Positions 24,576 through 36,191 are shown, numbered from the stretch's first letter. The stretch: DNA of 40,484 nt from Gemmatimonadaceae bacterium (GCA_014379205.1 JACMME010000315.1:1-40484), one strand, 5' to 3'. Notes: generated by a model from the letters alone, not told the origin. Numbers and translations are program-made.

Positions 24576-25799
24576 ATGCGTCCCTTTGACGGCCGGCGCA
24601 TCCTCCTTGGTGTATCCGGAGGGATCGCAAGTTACAAGTCAGCCTGGCTCGCCCGTCTCCTGGCGCAAGCCGGTGCCGAAGTCGATGTCGTGTTGACAAG
24701 GGGCGCGCTCGAATTCATTGGAGCTATCACGTTCGAGGCGTTGACTGGGCGACCCGTGCATTCCGATGTATTCGCTCGCGGCCACGCCCTCGATCACATC
24801 AGACTTCCGCGTGAAGCCAGCGCGATAGTAATCGCTCCAGCTACGGCGGACCTGATGGCGCGCGCCGCACACGGCCGCGCCGACGACCTTCTCACCGCGT
24901 GTCTTCTTGCCGCTGGTGATCCTCGAACAAGCGGCAAAGGCGTGCTTTTCGTGCCCGCGATGAATGATCAGATGTGGTCGCATCCCCAGACACGGGCGAA
25001 TGCCGCGCGGCTGCGCGAGATTGGTTATATGCTGCTGGATCCCGAAGAAGGGATGTTGGCAGCTGGGGAGGGCAGTGGCCCTGGGCGAATGCCGGAGCCT
25101 GCAACAATCTTCGCACACGTCGGACGGCTGTTGGAACCACAGGGAGAACTTGCCCGCAGGCGGGTGGTTGTAACGGCAGGTGGCACGCGCGAGGCCATCG
25201 ACCCCGTGCGCTTCCTGTCCAATCGCAGCACTGGGAAGATGGGCGTGGCGATAGCTGCAGCCGCATGGCGCAGGGGAGCCGATGTGATCCTGATTGCTGG
25301 CCCAGTAGAAGTGGATATCCCTGCGGGAGTTTCACATGTCGCGGTGGAGTCGACTGAGCAAATGGCGGCAGCGGTCCTCCACCACCTTTCATCCGCTGAC
25401 GCCCTGATCATGGCCGCCGCTCCGGCGGACTACACGAGCGCTGTTAGAATCGATGAAAAGATGAAGCGCACAACTTCATCACTTCAGCTTGACCTTGCCC
25501 CCACCACGGACATTCTTCGCGACACCGTTTCGGCTCGCCGGAATGGGGCGGTAATTGTCGGCTTCGCGCTCGAAACTAACGATGTGCTATCGGAAGGTCG
25601 CCGCAAGCGCGCGTCGAAAGACCTCGATCTCATTGTTGTCAACGATGCGCGCGAAGCTGGTGCGGGATTCGGGACCGACACGAATCGTGTGACTTTGATC
25701 GCGCGGGATGGATCCGAGGAGTCACTGCCGCTAATGCAGAAGACCGAACTTGCGGACATCATCCTTGACAGGGTGGAGGCGCGTCTCGGTGCGGCCTGA
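24576..25799 (+). CDS. coaBC: Bifunctional phosphopantothenoylcysteine decarboxylase / phosphopantothenate-cysteine ligase
   Basis: A 407-residue CoA-biosynthesis enzyme. The N-terminal CoaC flavoprotein half has GVSGGIASYKSAWL, catalytic His74 in ALDHIRL, PATADLMAR and the PAMNDQMW motif near 127-134. The C-terminal CoaB half has VTAGGTREAIDPVRFLSN (18), STGKMG, IMAAAPADY and the active Lys region EKMKR. One point is unusual: where E. coli CoaC has Cys158 in its substrate clamp (ACG..GPGRM), this protein has Ala163 (LAAGEGSGPGRM). Other bacteria also vary here, so the enzyme is probably active. It ends 11 bases inside the uracil-DNA glycosylase gene. Confidence 0.96.
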   Translation: MRPFDGRRILLGVSGGIASYKSAWLARLLAQAGAEVDVVLTRGALEFIGAITFEALTGRPVHSDVFARGHALDHIRLPREASAIVIAPATADLMARAAHGRADDLLTACLLAAGDPRTSGKGVLFVPAMNDQMWSHPQTRANAARLREIGYMLLDPEEGMLAAGEGSGPGRMPEPATIFAHVGRLLEPQGELARRRVVVTAGGTREAIDPVRFLSNRSTGKMGVAIAAAAWRRGADVILIAGPVEVDIPAGVSHVAVESTEQMAAAVLHHLSSADALIMAAAPADYTSAVRIDEKMKRTTSSLQLDLAPTTDILRDTVSARRNGAVIVGFALETNDVLSEGRRKRASKDLDLIVVNDAREAGAGFGTDTNRVTLIARDGSEESLPLMQKTELADIILDRVEARLGAA

Positions 25800-26685
25800 A
25801 GAGCTGCTCCGGCGCTACCTCCAGCAGAGACGCGAAGCCGGAGAAACCGAGCTCATTCTGGATCGCCTGTCCGTGGATGAGGTGCTTCGTATAGTTGGCG
25901 CGTTCGGGCGCGGCCGGGCCGAGGTGGCCCCTCAGCCTGACCGCGATGCATTACCCGTGTCGATTCCGAGTATTTCCGACTCCGCTCCTGCCTCCATTGC
26001 CGCGATACGGCCGGACACAACCGTCCCCGCTGCCGAGTCAGCCATCGACGGCTGGAGAGTTGTATTGAGAGGTCCAGCGGCAATCCCGCCTGCAGTTGCT
26101 CCGCCTGCTCCGACCGCATCACCCGAAGAGCGATTGTTGGGCGAAATTCGGGAAGAGATACGTTCGTGCACGCGCTGCCCGTTGTATGCTACCGCCACTA
26201 ACCCGGTTCCGGGTGAAGGGAGTTCGACGGGCAAACTAGTGTGCGTGGGTGAGGCTCCAGGCGCCAGCGAGGATCAGACTGGCCGTCCTTTTGTAGGCCA
26301 GGCGGGGCAACTGCTTACGAAAATTCTTGCGGCGATTAACTTGAGCCGGGAAGAAGTTTTCATTGTTAACGTTCTCAAGCATCGTCCTCCGGGAAATCGT
26401 AATCCGCTCCCGGAGGAGGTCGAAGCCTGCCGGCCGTACCTCACCCGGCAACTCGAGGTAATAAAGCCAAAGGTGATCGTCGCGCTCGGCACGTTCGCCG
26501 CGCAGACGCTCCTCGAAACAAAGCTTCCGATCGGTAAGCTGCGCGGACAAGTTCACGAGTACCTCGGCATTCCGGTGGTCGTCACGTACCACCCCGCGGC
26601 GCTCCTCCGCAATTCCGCCTGGAAGCGGCCAACGTGGGAAGATGTCCAGCTCGCCCGTCGAATACTCGATAGCTCCGCCGCGTGA
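25789..26685 (+). CDS. Family-4 type uracil-DNA glycosylase with altered Fe-S ligand
   Basis: A 298-residue protein whose last 190 residues are a family-4 uracil-DNA glycosylase that removes uracil from DNA. Motif A is GEAPGASEDQTGRPFVG and motif B is HPAALLRNSAWK. The [4Fe-4S] ligands of the family are four Cys; here C127, C130 and C214 are present but the third is His198 (VLKHRPPGNRNP, codon CAT at 26380-26382), 16 residues before C214 exactly where family members have Cys. About 115 residues of helical and Pro/Ala-rich linker precede the domain. I chose GTG at 25789, which follows GGAGG by nine bases; the ATG at 25750 lies deep in coaBC. Overlaps dnaB by 44 bases. Confidence 0.9.
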   Translation: MRPEELLRRYLQQRREAGETELILDRLSVDEVLRIVGAFGRGRAEVAPQPDRDALPVSIPSISDSAPASIAAIRPDTTVPAAESAIDGWRVVLRGPAAIPPAVAPPAPTASPEERLLGEIREEIRSCTRCPLYATATNPVPGEGSSTGKLVCVGEAPGASEDQTGRPFVGQAGQLLTKILAAINLSREEVFIVNVLKHRPPGNRNPLPEEVEACRPYLTRQLEVIKPKVIVALGTFAAQTLLETKLPIGKLRGQVHEYLGIPVVVTYHPAALLRNSAWKRPTWEDVQLARRILDSSAA

Positions 26686-28042
26686 TGTCTACCGCGACCG
26701 CCGCCCGCCCTATTCCGAGGACGCCGAACAGGCTGTGATCGCCGCCATGCTCCTGGACCAGGATGCTATCCTGCGCGCCGGTGAGCATGTGGACGATACG
26801 ATGTTCTATCGCGAGGGCCATCGGAGAATCTTTCGCGCGATGGTTTCGCTCTCGACGCGGGGCGATGTTGTCGACCCGTTGACCCTTGCGGAAGAGCTCA
26901 GTCGCCACGGCGATCTCGATGCCGCCGGTGGCAAGGACTACATCGGCTTTCTCGTGGATGCCGTCCCGACGGCGGCCAATGTCGAGTACCACGCCAGAAT
27001 CGTAAAGGAGAAAGCGCTTCAGCGTCGTTTGATCGAGACTGCGACTTCGATCATCTCCGACGCGTATGAGGGAAAATCCACTGCAGCCGAATTACTCGAT
27101 GAAGCCGAACAGAAGATTTTTGCCGTCAGCCAGCAACGCGGCAAGGAGGGCTTCATGCGGATCAAGGAACTGCTTTGGCCTACCATGGAGCGCATCGAGG
27201 AATTGCAGCGCGGAGGCAAGACGATCACTGGCGTCGCAAGCGGCTTCACCGATCTCGATGAACTGACTACCGGGTTCCAGCCGTCTGACCTGGTGATAGT
27301 CGCCGCGCGGCCCTCCATGGGAAAGACAGCGCTCGTGCTCAACATGGCGCAATACGCGGCCATAGAAAGCAGCGTGCCTGTCGCGATCTTCTCACTGGAA
27401 ATGAGCAAGGAATCGCTCGTTCAGCGCATGCTGACGTCCGAAGCGCGAATCGATTCGCAACTGCTGCGCAAGGGTATGCTGCGCGACGAGGATTTCCCGC
27501 GCCTTGCTCGCGCGGCCGGACTACTCAACTCGGCACCGATCTGGATCGACGATTCACCCGGAATTACGCTGTTAGAAATGCGATCCAAAGCCCGTAGACT
27601 GAAGGCCGATAGCGACGTTGGGCTGGTTATTGTTGATTACCTGCAACTCATTCAGGGGCCGGCGGATTCCGAAAGCAGGCAGCAGGAGATCAGCCAAATA
27701 TCACGATCGCTCAAGGCGCTGGCGAAGGAACTGCGGGTGCCGGTCGTCGCGCTGTCGCAGCTCTCGCGCGCCCCCGAGCAGCGAGCTGGCGATTCAAAGC
27801 GCCCGCAGCTATCGGACCTTCGCGAATCCGGAGCGATAGAGCAGGATGCCGATCTGGTGATGTTCATCTATCGCCAGGAGGTCTACGATGGTCCCACTGA
27901 CAAGGACGGAAACTCGCTCGAAGGGCGCGCCGAGCTGATAATCGGTAAACAGCGCAATGGGCCGATAGGCATTGTGAATCTCCATTTTCACAAGTCGTAC
28001 ACGCGCTTCGAGAACTATTCAGCGCGATCCAGCTCCTCGTGA
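26642..28042 (+). CDS. dnaB: Replicative DNA helicase
   Basis: A 466-residue hexameric helicase that unwinds DNA ahead of the replication fork. The N-terminal domain (YSEDAEQAVIAAMLLDQDA) and helical linker are followed by the RecA-like motor with Walker A ARPSMGKT at 222-229, the EMSKESLVQRML helix, the Walker B VGLVIVDYLQL and the arginine-finger region SQLSRAPEQR, then DLRESGAIEQDAD. No intein interrupts it. The ATG at 26642 overlaps the glycosylase gene by 44 bases; no later start keeps the N-terminal domain. The next gene, radA, overlaps by four bases (GTGA), linking replication to recombination repair. Confidence 0.97.
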   Translation: MSSSPVEYSIAPPRDVYRDRRPPYSEDAEQAVIAAMLLDQDAILRAGEHVDDTMFYREGHRRIFRAMVSLSTRGDVVDPLTLAEELSRHGDLDAAGGKDYIGFLVDAVPTAANVEYHARIVKEKALQRRLIETATSIISDAYEGKSTAAELLDEAEQKIFAVSQQRGKEGFMRIKELLWPTMERIEELQRGGKTITGVASGFTDLDELTTGFQPSDLVIVAARPSMGKTALVLNMAQYAAIESSVPVAIFSLEMSKESLVQRMLTSEARIDSQLLRKGMLRDEDFPRLARAAGLLNSAPIWIDDSPGITLLEMRSKARRLKADSDVGLVIVDYLQLIQGPADSESRQQEISQISRSLKALAKELRVPVVALSQLSRAPEQRAGDSKRPQLSDLRESGAIEQDADLVMFIYRQEVYDGPTDKDGNSLEGRAELIIGKQRNGPIGIVNLHFHKSYTRFENYSARSSSS

Positions 28043-29436
28043 CCGGCAAGGGTAAGACCGTCTATCGCTGCACCGATTGCGGCGCCGAGCACCCCAAGTG
28101 GGCTGGACGCTGCGATGCCTGTGGGGAATGGAACACCTTGGCCGAAGAGATTGCGGCACCGAAGCAATCCGGGCTGGGCGCCAGGAGGCATTCGCGCACA
28201 GGGGCAGCGGGAGCGCGCGAATCTTCGGCCGTGGTCGCGCCGCGGCTGGGTGATGTCACCGGGGCCGACGAACCGCGTTGGATGTCCGGACTGGACGAGT
28301 TCGATTTCGTACTCGGTGGCGGCATTGTGCCTGGATCGATGGTGCTGGTTGGAGGAGAGCCCGGCATTGGGAAGTCCACGCTGCTGCTGCAGGTCGCGGC
28401 ACGCATGCAGAACGCTGGACATTCCGCCCTGTATATCTCCGGCGAAGAATCACCCTTGCAGGTAAAGCTCAGGGCAAGCCGCCTGAAGGAGCCATCAAAT
28501 GACGTCGCGCTGCTCAGTGAAACGTTGCTCGAGACAATTCTCGCGACGGCTGATGCAATGCGACCGGACGTCGTTCTTGTGGACTCGATTCAAACCATTT
28601 ACACGAGCGACCTCGAAGGGGCGCCCGGAAACGTAGGACAGGTGCGCGAATGCGCCGCCCGCCTCATGCGATTCGCCAAGGACACAGGTGTGGCCGTCCT
28701 CGTCGTGGGTCACGTGACGAAAGGCGGGGGCATCGCTGGCCCCAAGACGCTCGAGCACATTGTCGACACGGTATTGTACTTCGAGGGCGAGGGCACCCTC
28801 GATCACCGCGTGTTGCGCGCAACCAAGAATCGTTTCGGCAGTGTTGACGAGATAGGCGTGTTTCGAATGACGCAGAGCGGACTTGCGGCGGTGAGCAACC
28901 CGTCTGCGCTGTTTCTCGGGGACCGCGACGACACGGCGTCCGGTAGCGCCGTTGCGGCTTTGCTCGAAGGCACGCGGCCAGTGCTGGTAGAGATTCAGGC
29001 GCTCGCGGCCAAGGCAGGATTTGGAACTCCTCAGCGCGTCGCGACAGGGTTTGACGGACGGCGTCTGGCACTCCTGCTCGCAGTGCTGGACAAGCGAGCG
29101 GGACTCTCGTTTGGCGCTCTGGACGTATTTGTCAACGTAGCTGGCGGACTTCGCGTGATCGAGCCTGCCGGAGATCTCGCTGTTGCCGCGGCGCTTGCGT
29201 CGAGCACCTACGACCGTGCGCTTCCGCCACGCTCGGTTTTCCTCGGCGAGGTGGGGCTTGGCGGAGAGATACGTGCGATTTCTCAGGCGGAACGCAGGAT
29301 TGCCGAGGCAGCGCGCATGGGGTTCACTACGGTCTTTCTCTCCGACCGGAGCATCCCCCGGCGAAATGGCTCGCGAAACATCGAAATAACCACAACGCGC
29401 ACGCTCGATGACCTTTTCGGTGCCCTGTTCCCATGA
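28039..29436 (+). CDS. radA: DNA repair protein RadA
   Basis: A 465-residue RecA-like helicase that processes branched recombination intermediates. A C4 zinc finger (C11, C14, C25, C28) opens the protein; Walker A GGEPGIGKST is at 105-114, the RadA-specific KNRFG motif at 263-267, and the C-terminal third is a Lon-protease-like ring domain (VNVAGGLRVIEPAGDLAVA, then LGEVGLGGEIR) that lacks protease activity in this family. It starts at GTG 28039, overlapping the dnaB stop, and its stop overlaps ispD (ATGA). RadA can interact with DnaB in transformation-linked recombination, so the overlap may reflect a shared task. Confidence 0.97.
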   Translation: MTGKGKTVYRCTDCGAEHPKWAGRCDACGEWNTLAEEIAAPKQSGLGARRHSRTGAAGARESSAVVAPRLGDVTGADEPRWMSGLDEFDFVLGGGIVPGSMVLVGGEPGIGKSTLLLQVAARMQNAGHSALYISGEESPLQVKLRASRLKEPSNDVALLSETLLETILATADAMRPDVVLVDSIQTIYTSDLEGAPGNVGQVRECAARLMRFAKDTGVAVLVVGHVTKGGGIAGPKTLEHIVDTVLYFEGEGTLDHRVLRATKNRFGSVDEIGVFRMTQSGLAAVSNPSALFLGDRDDTASGSAVAALLEGTRPVLVEIQALAAKAGFGTPQRVATGFDGRRLALLLAVLDKRAGLSFGALDVFVNVAGGLRVIEPAGDLAVAAALASSTYDRALPPRSVFLGEVGLGGEIRAISQAERRIAEAARMGFTTVFLSDRSIPRRNGSRNIEITTTRTLDDLFGALFP

Positions 29437-30128
29437 CCGGCGACCGCGATGTCGGCGTGGTAATTGTCGCCGCGGGAGAAGGAACGCGAACGGGCGGCGA
29501 GGAGCTCAAGCAATTTCGCTGGGTCGCTGGAAAGCCAATGCTGCTTCACAGCGTGCAGGAGTTTCAGCGCCGCACCGATGTCGCGATGGTGGTTTGTGTG
29601 TTGCCGAGGAGGTACGCCGGCGATCCGCCTCCATGGCTCTTCCAGTGTGACCTGGATCGTCTCCTGACCTCGGTAGGCGGCAGATCACGCGGGGAATCCG
29701 TCGTCAACGGTCTGGATGACCTTCCCGATGAGGTGCGAATCGTCCTCGTGCACGATGCCGCGCGCCCCCTTGTCGATGCCGACACTATCGATCGTGTAAT
29801 TGCGGAAGCGCGTCGCGGGCACGGAGCCATTGCCGGTCTTCCAGTAACGGATACTCTGAAGGAAGCCGCCGAGGATGGGCACATCGTACGAACTGTGGAT
29901 CGCGCGGGGCTTTGGCGAGCGCAGACCCCGCAGGGATTCCCACGACACATGTTGGAGCAGGCGTACGCGAGCGCTAATGCTGACAGGATTTCCGCGACAG
30001 ACGATGCATCCCTTTGTGAGCGGCTTGGGTTTCCCGTAGTGATCGTGCGCGGCAGCGAGCGCGCTTTCAAGATTACGGAGGAAGGCGATTTCATGCGTGC
30101 CGAGGCGCTGTACGCTTTGAGCAAATGA
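29433..30128 (+). CDS. ispD: 2-C-methyl-D-erythritol 4-phosphate cytidylyltransferase
   Basis: A 231-residue enzyme of the non-mevalonate isoprenoid pathway, which joins CTP and MEP. The nucleotide site VIVAAGEGTRTGGEELKQF (19) is close to the family pattern, though the usual Pro before Lys-Gln is Leu. VHDAARPLVDADTID, GLPVTDTLKEA and TPQGFPRHML follow, and TDDASLCERLG near the end completes it. The length is normal. It overlaps radA and tsaC by four bases each and ispF is not adjacent, unlike in many genomes. Its place among replication and tRNA-modification genes is just part of the compact run. Confidence 0.94.
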   Translation: MTGDRDVGVVIVAAGEGTRTGGEELKQFRWVAGKPMLLHSVQEFQRRTDVAMVVCVLPRRYAGDPPPWLFQCDLDRLLTSVGGRSRGESVVNGLDDLPDEVRIVLVHDAARPLVDADTIDRVIAEARRGHGAIAGLPVTDTLKEAAEDGHIVRTVDRAGLWRAQTPQGFPRHMLEQAYASANADRISATDDASLCERLGFPVVIVRGSERAFKITEEGDFMRAEALYALSK

Positions 30129-30796
30129 GCGCGGCAAACCCAACTGTGCCCTTCTGGTCATCGGCCGAGGTCGAGGCGGCGATCAGCGGCACCATCGCGC
30201 ACCTTAATGCCAAAGGCGTGCTCGCCTATCCTACGGAGACGCTGTACGGTTTTGGTGGTGCCGTCGACCACGACTCGGTCGAGGCGCTGATTGCGCTCAA
30301 GGGGAGGCCTCCGGGAAAGCCATTCCTTCTGCTTGTGGCTGCATCCGAGATGGTTGGCCGGCTGGATCTAAGATTGTCGGGTTACGCTGCGCACCTCGCC
30401 GCACGCCACTGGCCCGGTCCGTTGACACTCGTCCTTCCGGGTGGTGAACGCCGCATCTCCGAGCGTCTTAGGGGACCAGAGGGCGGCGTTGCCGTCAGAT
30501 GGACACCACATCGAGCATTGAGCCGCCTGCTTCTCGCTTACGGAGAGCCCCTCACATCCACCAGCGCCAATCGCCCGGGGGTTGCGCCCGCGATGTCCGT
30601 CGGGGAGATCGTGGAGCAATGGGGTCACGCCATCGGCGGAGGGCTACTTCGTGTTCTCGATGGTGGACGGCTGGAGCCATCCGCGGCCTCGACCGTCGTA
30701 GATTGTACTGGGACGCGCCCGCGGGTCATCCGGCCCGGTGCTATTTCGGCGGAGACACTGCGCGAGTCCGTGCCCGATCTGATTGGAGACGCGTAG
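30125..30796 (+). CDS. tsaC: L-threonylcarbamoyladenylate synthase (YrdC/Sua5 family)
   Basis: A 223-residue protein that makes threonylcarbamoyl-AMP from Thr, bicarbonate and ATP for the t6A modification at tRNA position 37. The YrdC fold is shown by LAYPTETLYGFGGAV, the KGRPPGKPFLLL motif, HWPGPLTLVLPG, VAVRWTPHRALSRLL and TSTSANRPGVAPA. It lacks the extra C-terminal Sua5 domain, so it is the short TsaC-like form, slightly longer than E. coli TsaC. It is followed five bases later by the YwlE-like phosphatase, the same order as ywlC-ywlE in Bacillus. Confidence 0.95.
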   Translation: MSAANPTVPFWSSAEVEAAISGTIAHLNAKGVLAYPTETLYGFGGAVDHDSVEALIALKGRPPGKPFLLLVAASEMVGRLDLRLSGYAAHLAARHWPGPLTLVLPGGERRISERLRGPEGGVAVRWTPHRALSRLLLAYGEPLTSTSANRPGVAPAMSVGEIVEQWGHAIGGGLLRVLDGGRLEPSAASTVVDCTGTRPRVIRPGAISAETLRESVPDLIGDA

Positions 30797-30801
30797 AATC
30801 G

Positions 30802-31272
30802 ATGCGAGTACTATTTGTCTGTACCGGCAATACTTGTCGCAGCGCCATGGCTGAAGCCATCGCGCGGGGGATGCTTGCCGAACGCAAAGTGAGCGATATC
30901 GAAGTTGGAAGCGCTGGAACCGCCGCCTGGGATGGTGCACCCGCTTCGGACGGGGCGCTCCTCGTCGCCCTGGAGCAGGAGATTGATCTCACCGGTCACC
31001 GCTCGCGCATGCTGACGCCCGAGCTGGCTGCATCGTATGATCTCATTCTGACAATGGGTCCGCAGCATTTGGAACGCGTGAGAGCATTTGGCTCTGGTGA
31101 TCGGGCATTCCTCCTCAGCGATTACGCGTCGCGCGGAGCGGAGAGCAACTCGGTGAACGATCCATTCGATGGTGATCTGAGCGTGTACCGGGAAACTTTC
31201 GATGAGCTGGATCGCGAGATTCGCCGCATCATCGATCGCCTCGCCGCCGAGAACGCAACTGGCGGATCGTGA
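30802..31272 (+). CDS. Low-molecular-weight phosphatase, probable protein-arginine phosphatase (YwlE-like)
   Basis: A 156-residue phosphatase with the P-loop CTGNTCRSAMAEA at the N-terminus (Cys-x5-Arg) and the general-acid Asp in VNDPFDGD. In YwlE the loop residue is Thr rather than the Ile of tyrosine phosphatases, and this Thr is reported to select phospho-arginine; here the loop is also CTGNTCR. I therefore predict activity on phospho-arginine, but tyrosine phosphatase activity remains possible. ATG at 30802 puts the P-loop near the start as in the family; the open frame to 30499 covers tsaC sequence. No McsB arginine kinase is in this window. It overlaps aroE (GTGA). Confidence 0.9.
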   Translation: MRVLFVCTGNTCRSAMAEAIARGMLAERKVSDIEVGSAGTAAWDGAPASDGALLVALEQEIDLTGHRSRMLTPELAASYDLILTMGPQHLERVRAFGSGDRAFLLSDYASRGAESNSVNDPFDGDLSVYRETFDELDREIRRIIDRLAAENATGGS

Positions 31273-32028
31273 ACCCACCGGGCCGGCTCGTACTGCTTGG
31301 CCATCCCGTCGAGCATTCCCTGTCACCCACATTCCAGAACGCCGCGCTTCGATTCAGGAAATTGTTCGTGCCATACGAAGCGCTCGATGTTCGCCCGGAC
31401 GCGTTCGAGGCCACGATCAACAGTCTCGTCGCCGAACATGCGGCGGGAAACGTCACCATTCCATACAAGGAGCGCATGGCGCTCCTATGCAAGCGGCTGA
31501 CTGCTGACGCACGCCGGGCAGCGGCCGTGAATACCTTCTGGGTTGACGACGATGGCATCCTCTCGGGAGACTGCACCGATGTTGGGGGGTTCAATGCACT
31601 GGCGCGCGAAGTGATGGGGGAGATTCCGCGCGGTGCGCGCGTTGCGGTTCTGGGGTCAGGCGGTGCCGCCGCGGCGGTTCTAACAGCGTTGGAGCGCTGG
31701 GAGGATTGCACAGTCCAGCTCTGGAATCGATCGCGCGAACGCGCCGAGACTTTGGCATCACGCTTCAGTATCGCCACGAGCGTAGCGAGCTCGGCGGAAG
31801 ACGCCGCGCGCGCAGCCTCGGTCATTGTGAACGCGACGAGCATTGGTTTGCTGAACAGCGATCATCCCGTTCCCATTAGCGCCTTGCAACCGTCGGCTGT
31901 GGTGCTCGATCTCGTGTACCGCACCGGCGAGACTGCGTGGGTGCGCGCAGCACGCGAGAGGGGACTTGTGGCGAGCGACGGACTTTTAATGCTCGTCGAG
32001 CAGGGAGCTCTGGCATTCGAACGGTGGT

Positions 32029-34188
<2,160 letters not shown>

Positions 34189-34193
34189 TTTTC

Positions 34194-34211
34194 TTCGCAA
34201 TTCGCAGTTCG
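34194..34211. repeat. TTCGCAATTCGCAGTTCG repeat before pgk
   Basis: Two and a half seven-base units of the same GCAGTTC type as at 13439-13478, in the 51-base spacer between the small membrane-protein gene and pgk. A short T-run follows at 34212-34216. It could weakly stop transcription but has no stable stem of its own. Confidence 0.6.
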
Positions 34212-34239
34212 TTTTTACTCCGTATCGGCCGATTCCTGA

Positions 34240-35442
34240 ATGAACAAGAAGACTGTCCGCGACCTCACCGACGCACAGCTGCGCGGAAAGCGTGCTTTGG
34301 TGCGCGTTGATTTCAACGTTCCCATGAACGAGTCCATGCAGGTCGGCGATGATACGCGCATTCGCGCCGCACTGCCAACCATCGAGTACCTGCTCGAGCG
34401 AGGTGCGTGTGTAATTCTGCTTTCTCACCTCGGGCGTCCAAAAGGCAAGCCGAATCCCAAATACTCGCTCGAGCCTGTTGCCCGACACCTCGCGACTCTG
34501 ACGAAAACGCGCGTAGACTTCGTTGAGACGACGGACAGCGACGAAGCAAGCCGGGCGGCGAAGGAGCTCGCCGCCGGCGAGATTCTCGTCCTCGAGAATA
34601 CGCGATTTCTCGGAGGCGAAGAAACCAACGATGAACGGCTCTCGCGCGCCCTCGCCTGTCTCGGCGATGTGTTCGTCAACGATGCCTTTGGAGCGGCGCA
34701 CCGTGCGCACGCGTCTACCGAAGGAATCGCTCGGCACCTGCGACCGGCCGTCGCGGGGCTCCTGATGGAAAAGGAGCTCGAATATCTTGGCGCGGCGCTC
34801 GCATCTCCAAAACGCCCCTTTATATCCATACTCGGAGGAGCAAAAATATCAGGCAAGATCGACGTCATTGAACAGCTCCTTCCCGGAGTGGACCGCCTGC
34901 TCATCGGCGGAGCAATGGCATGCACATTTTTTCGGGCGATGGGCCTGAACACCGGAAAGTCACTGGTCGAGGAAGACCGCGTCGAAATGGCCGCCGATCT
35001 GCTCGCGCGCGCGGGTGACAAGCTTGTTCTGCCGATCGACGCCGTCGTTGCGTCATCGCTGAATGACCCGATGGCTGCGAAAAATGTTGCGCGCGAAGAA
35101 ATTACCGATGATCAAGCCATGTTCGACATCGGCCGGAAATCGTCCGAACTGTTTAGTGGTCAGATAGCAACCGCGAAGACCGTGATCTGGAACGGTCCAA
35201 TGGGGGTCTTCGAGACGCCGCCATTCGATCAGGCAACCAGAGCGGTAGCGGAGGCGATGGCTAACGCTACCGATACAGGCGCCATCACGATTGTCGGTGG
35301 CGGAGACTCTGCTGCCGCGGTCGCGCAGCTCGGACTGGAATCCAGAATGAGCCACGTGTCCACTGGCGGTGGAGCATCGCTCGAATTTCTCGAGGGGAAG
35401 GAACTGCCAGGCGTTGCCGCCCTCGAGGGCAGGTCAGAATGA
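34240..35442 (+). CDS. pgk: Phosphoglycerate kinase
   Basis: A 400-residue kinase that makes ATP and 3-phosphoglycerate from 1,3-bisphosphoglycerate. The N-terminal substrate domain has [29 protein letters not shown] and [14 protein letters not shown]; the C-terminal nucleotide domain has [23 protein letters not shown], the WNGPMGVFE motif and GGGDSAAA. The length is standard. There is no clear ribosome site before the ATG (sequence CCGATTCCTGA). It overlaps tpiA by four bases (ATGA). Confidence 0.97.
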   Translation: MNKKTVRDLTDAQLRGKRALVRVDFNVPMNESMQVGDDTRIRAALPTIEYLLERGACVILLSHLGRPKGKPNPKYSLEPVARHLATLTKTRVDFVETTDSDEASRAAKELAAGEILVLENTRFLGGEETNDERLSRALACLGDVFVNDAFGAAHRAHASTEGIARHLRPAVAGLLMEKELEYLGAALASPKRPFISILGGAKISGKIDVIEQLLPGVDRLLIGGAMACTFFRAMGLNTGKSLVEEDRVEMAADLLARAGDKLVLPIDAVVASSLNDPMAAKNVAREEITDDQAMFDIGRKSSELFSGQIATAKTVIWNGPMGVFETPPFDQATRAVAEAMANATDTGAITIVGGGDSAAAVAQLGLESRMSHVSTGGGASLEFLEGKELPGVAALEGRSE

Positions 35443-36191
35443 TTCGAAAGCCTGTCTTTGCCGCCAACTGGAAGATGAATCACACGTCCAGGGACGCAAA
35501 GACGTTCATGCGCACTTTCCTGATGCAGTACGCGCGGCGTCCGGATCGTACAGTAGTCTTCTTCCCTCCGGCGCTCACCCTAGCCGCGGTATCCGATGCG
35601 ATCAAGGAGCGTCAGGATATCCTGCTTGGCGTTCAAAACATTCACTGGGAACTCAAGGGCGCTTTCACAGGCGAACAGTCCGCGGAGATGTCGAGGGAGG
35701 CCGGGGCAGCTTTCGTTCTGGTGGGTCATTCCGAGCGCAGGCACGTTTTTGGGGAAAAGGACGAAGAAACGCAGAAAAAGTGCGCTGCCGCCAACAGAGC
35801 CGGCATGACCCCAGTCCTGTGCGTCGGCGAAAAGCTCGAGGAGCGTGAACGGGGGGAGACCGACGCTGTCGTACTTCGCCAGCTCCGCGCAGGTACAGCG
35901 TCGCTCGACCCCGCAACTATCGGATCAATGATCATCGCCTATGAACCTGTGTGGGCAATCGGAACCGGAAAGACCGCGCAGCCCGAAGACGCCTCCGCGG
36001 TGCACGCGGTAATTCGGCGCGAACTGGCCGCTCTGGCTGGGGAACGCACAAAGGACACCCCGATCCTGTACGGCGGCAGCGCGAACGCAGGCAATGCTGC
36101 CGCACTTATTAACGCGGCTAACGTTGGCGGACTGCTCGTTGGTGGTGCCAGTCTCGAGCCCGAAGCATGGGCGACCATCGTTCGCACTTGA
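35439..36191 (+). CDS. tpiA: Triosephosphate isomerase
   Basis: A 250-residue TIM-barrel enzyme that interconverts dihydroxyacetone phosphate and glyceraldehyde-3-phosphate. Asn10 and Lys12 in FAANWKMN, the electrophile His in [12 protein letters not shown], the catalytic Glu in [14 protein letters not shown] and the phosphate loops [11 protein letters not shown] and VGGASLE are all intact. ATG at 35439 overlaps the pgk stop. With gap and pgk it completes the trio of lower glycolysis genes. The short gap to secG (36192-36250) shows ACTATAGACTATT but no convincing -35 box. Confidence 0.97.
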   Translation: MIRKPVFAANWKMNHTSRDAKTFMRTFLMQYARRPDRTVVFFPPALTLAAVSDAIKERQDILLGVQNIHWELKGAFTGEQSAEMSREAGAAFVLVGHSERRHVFGEKDEETQKKCAAANRAGMTPVLCVGEKLEERERGETDAVVLRQLRAGTASLDPATIGSMIIAYEPVWAIGTGKTAQPEDASAVHAVIRRELAALAGERTKDTPILYGGSANAGNAAALINAANVGGLLVGGASLEPEAWATIVRT

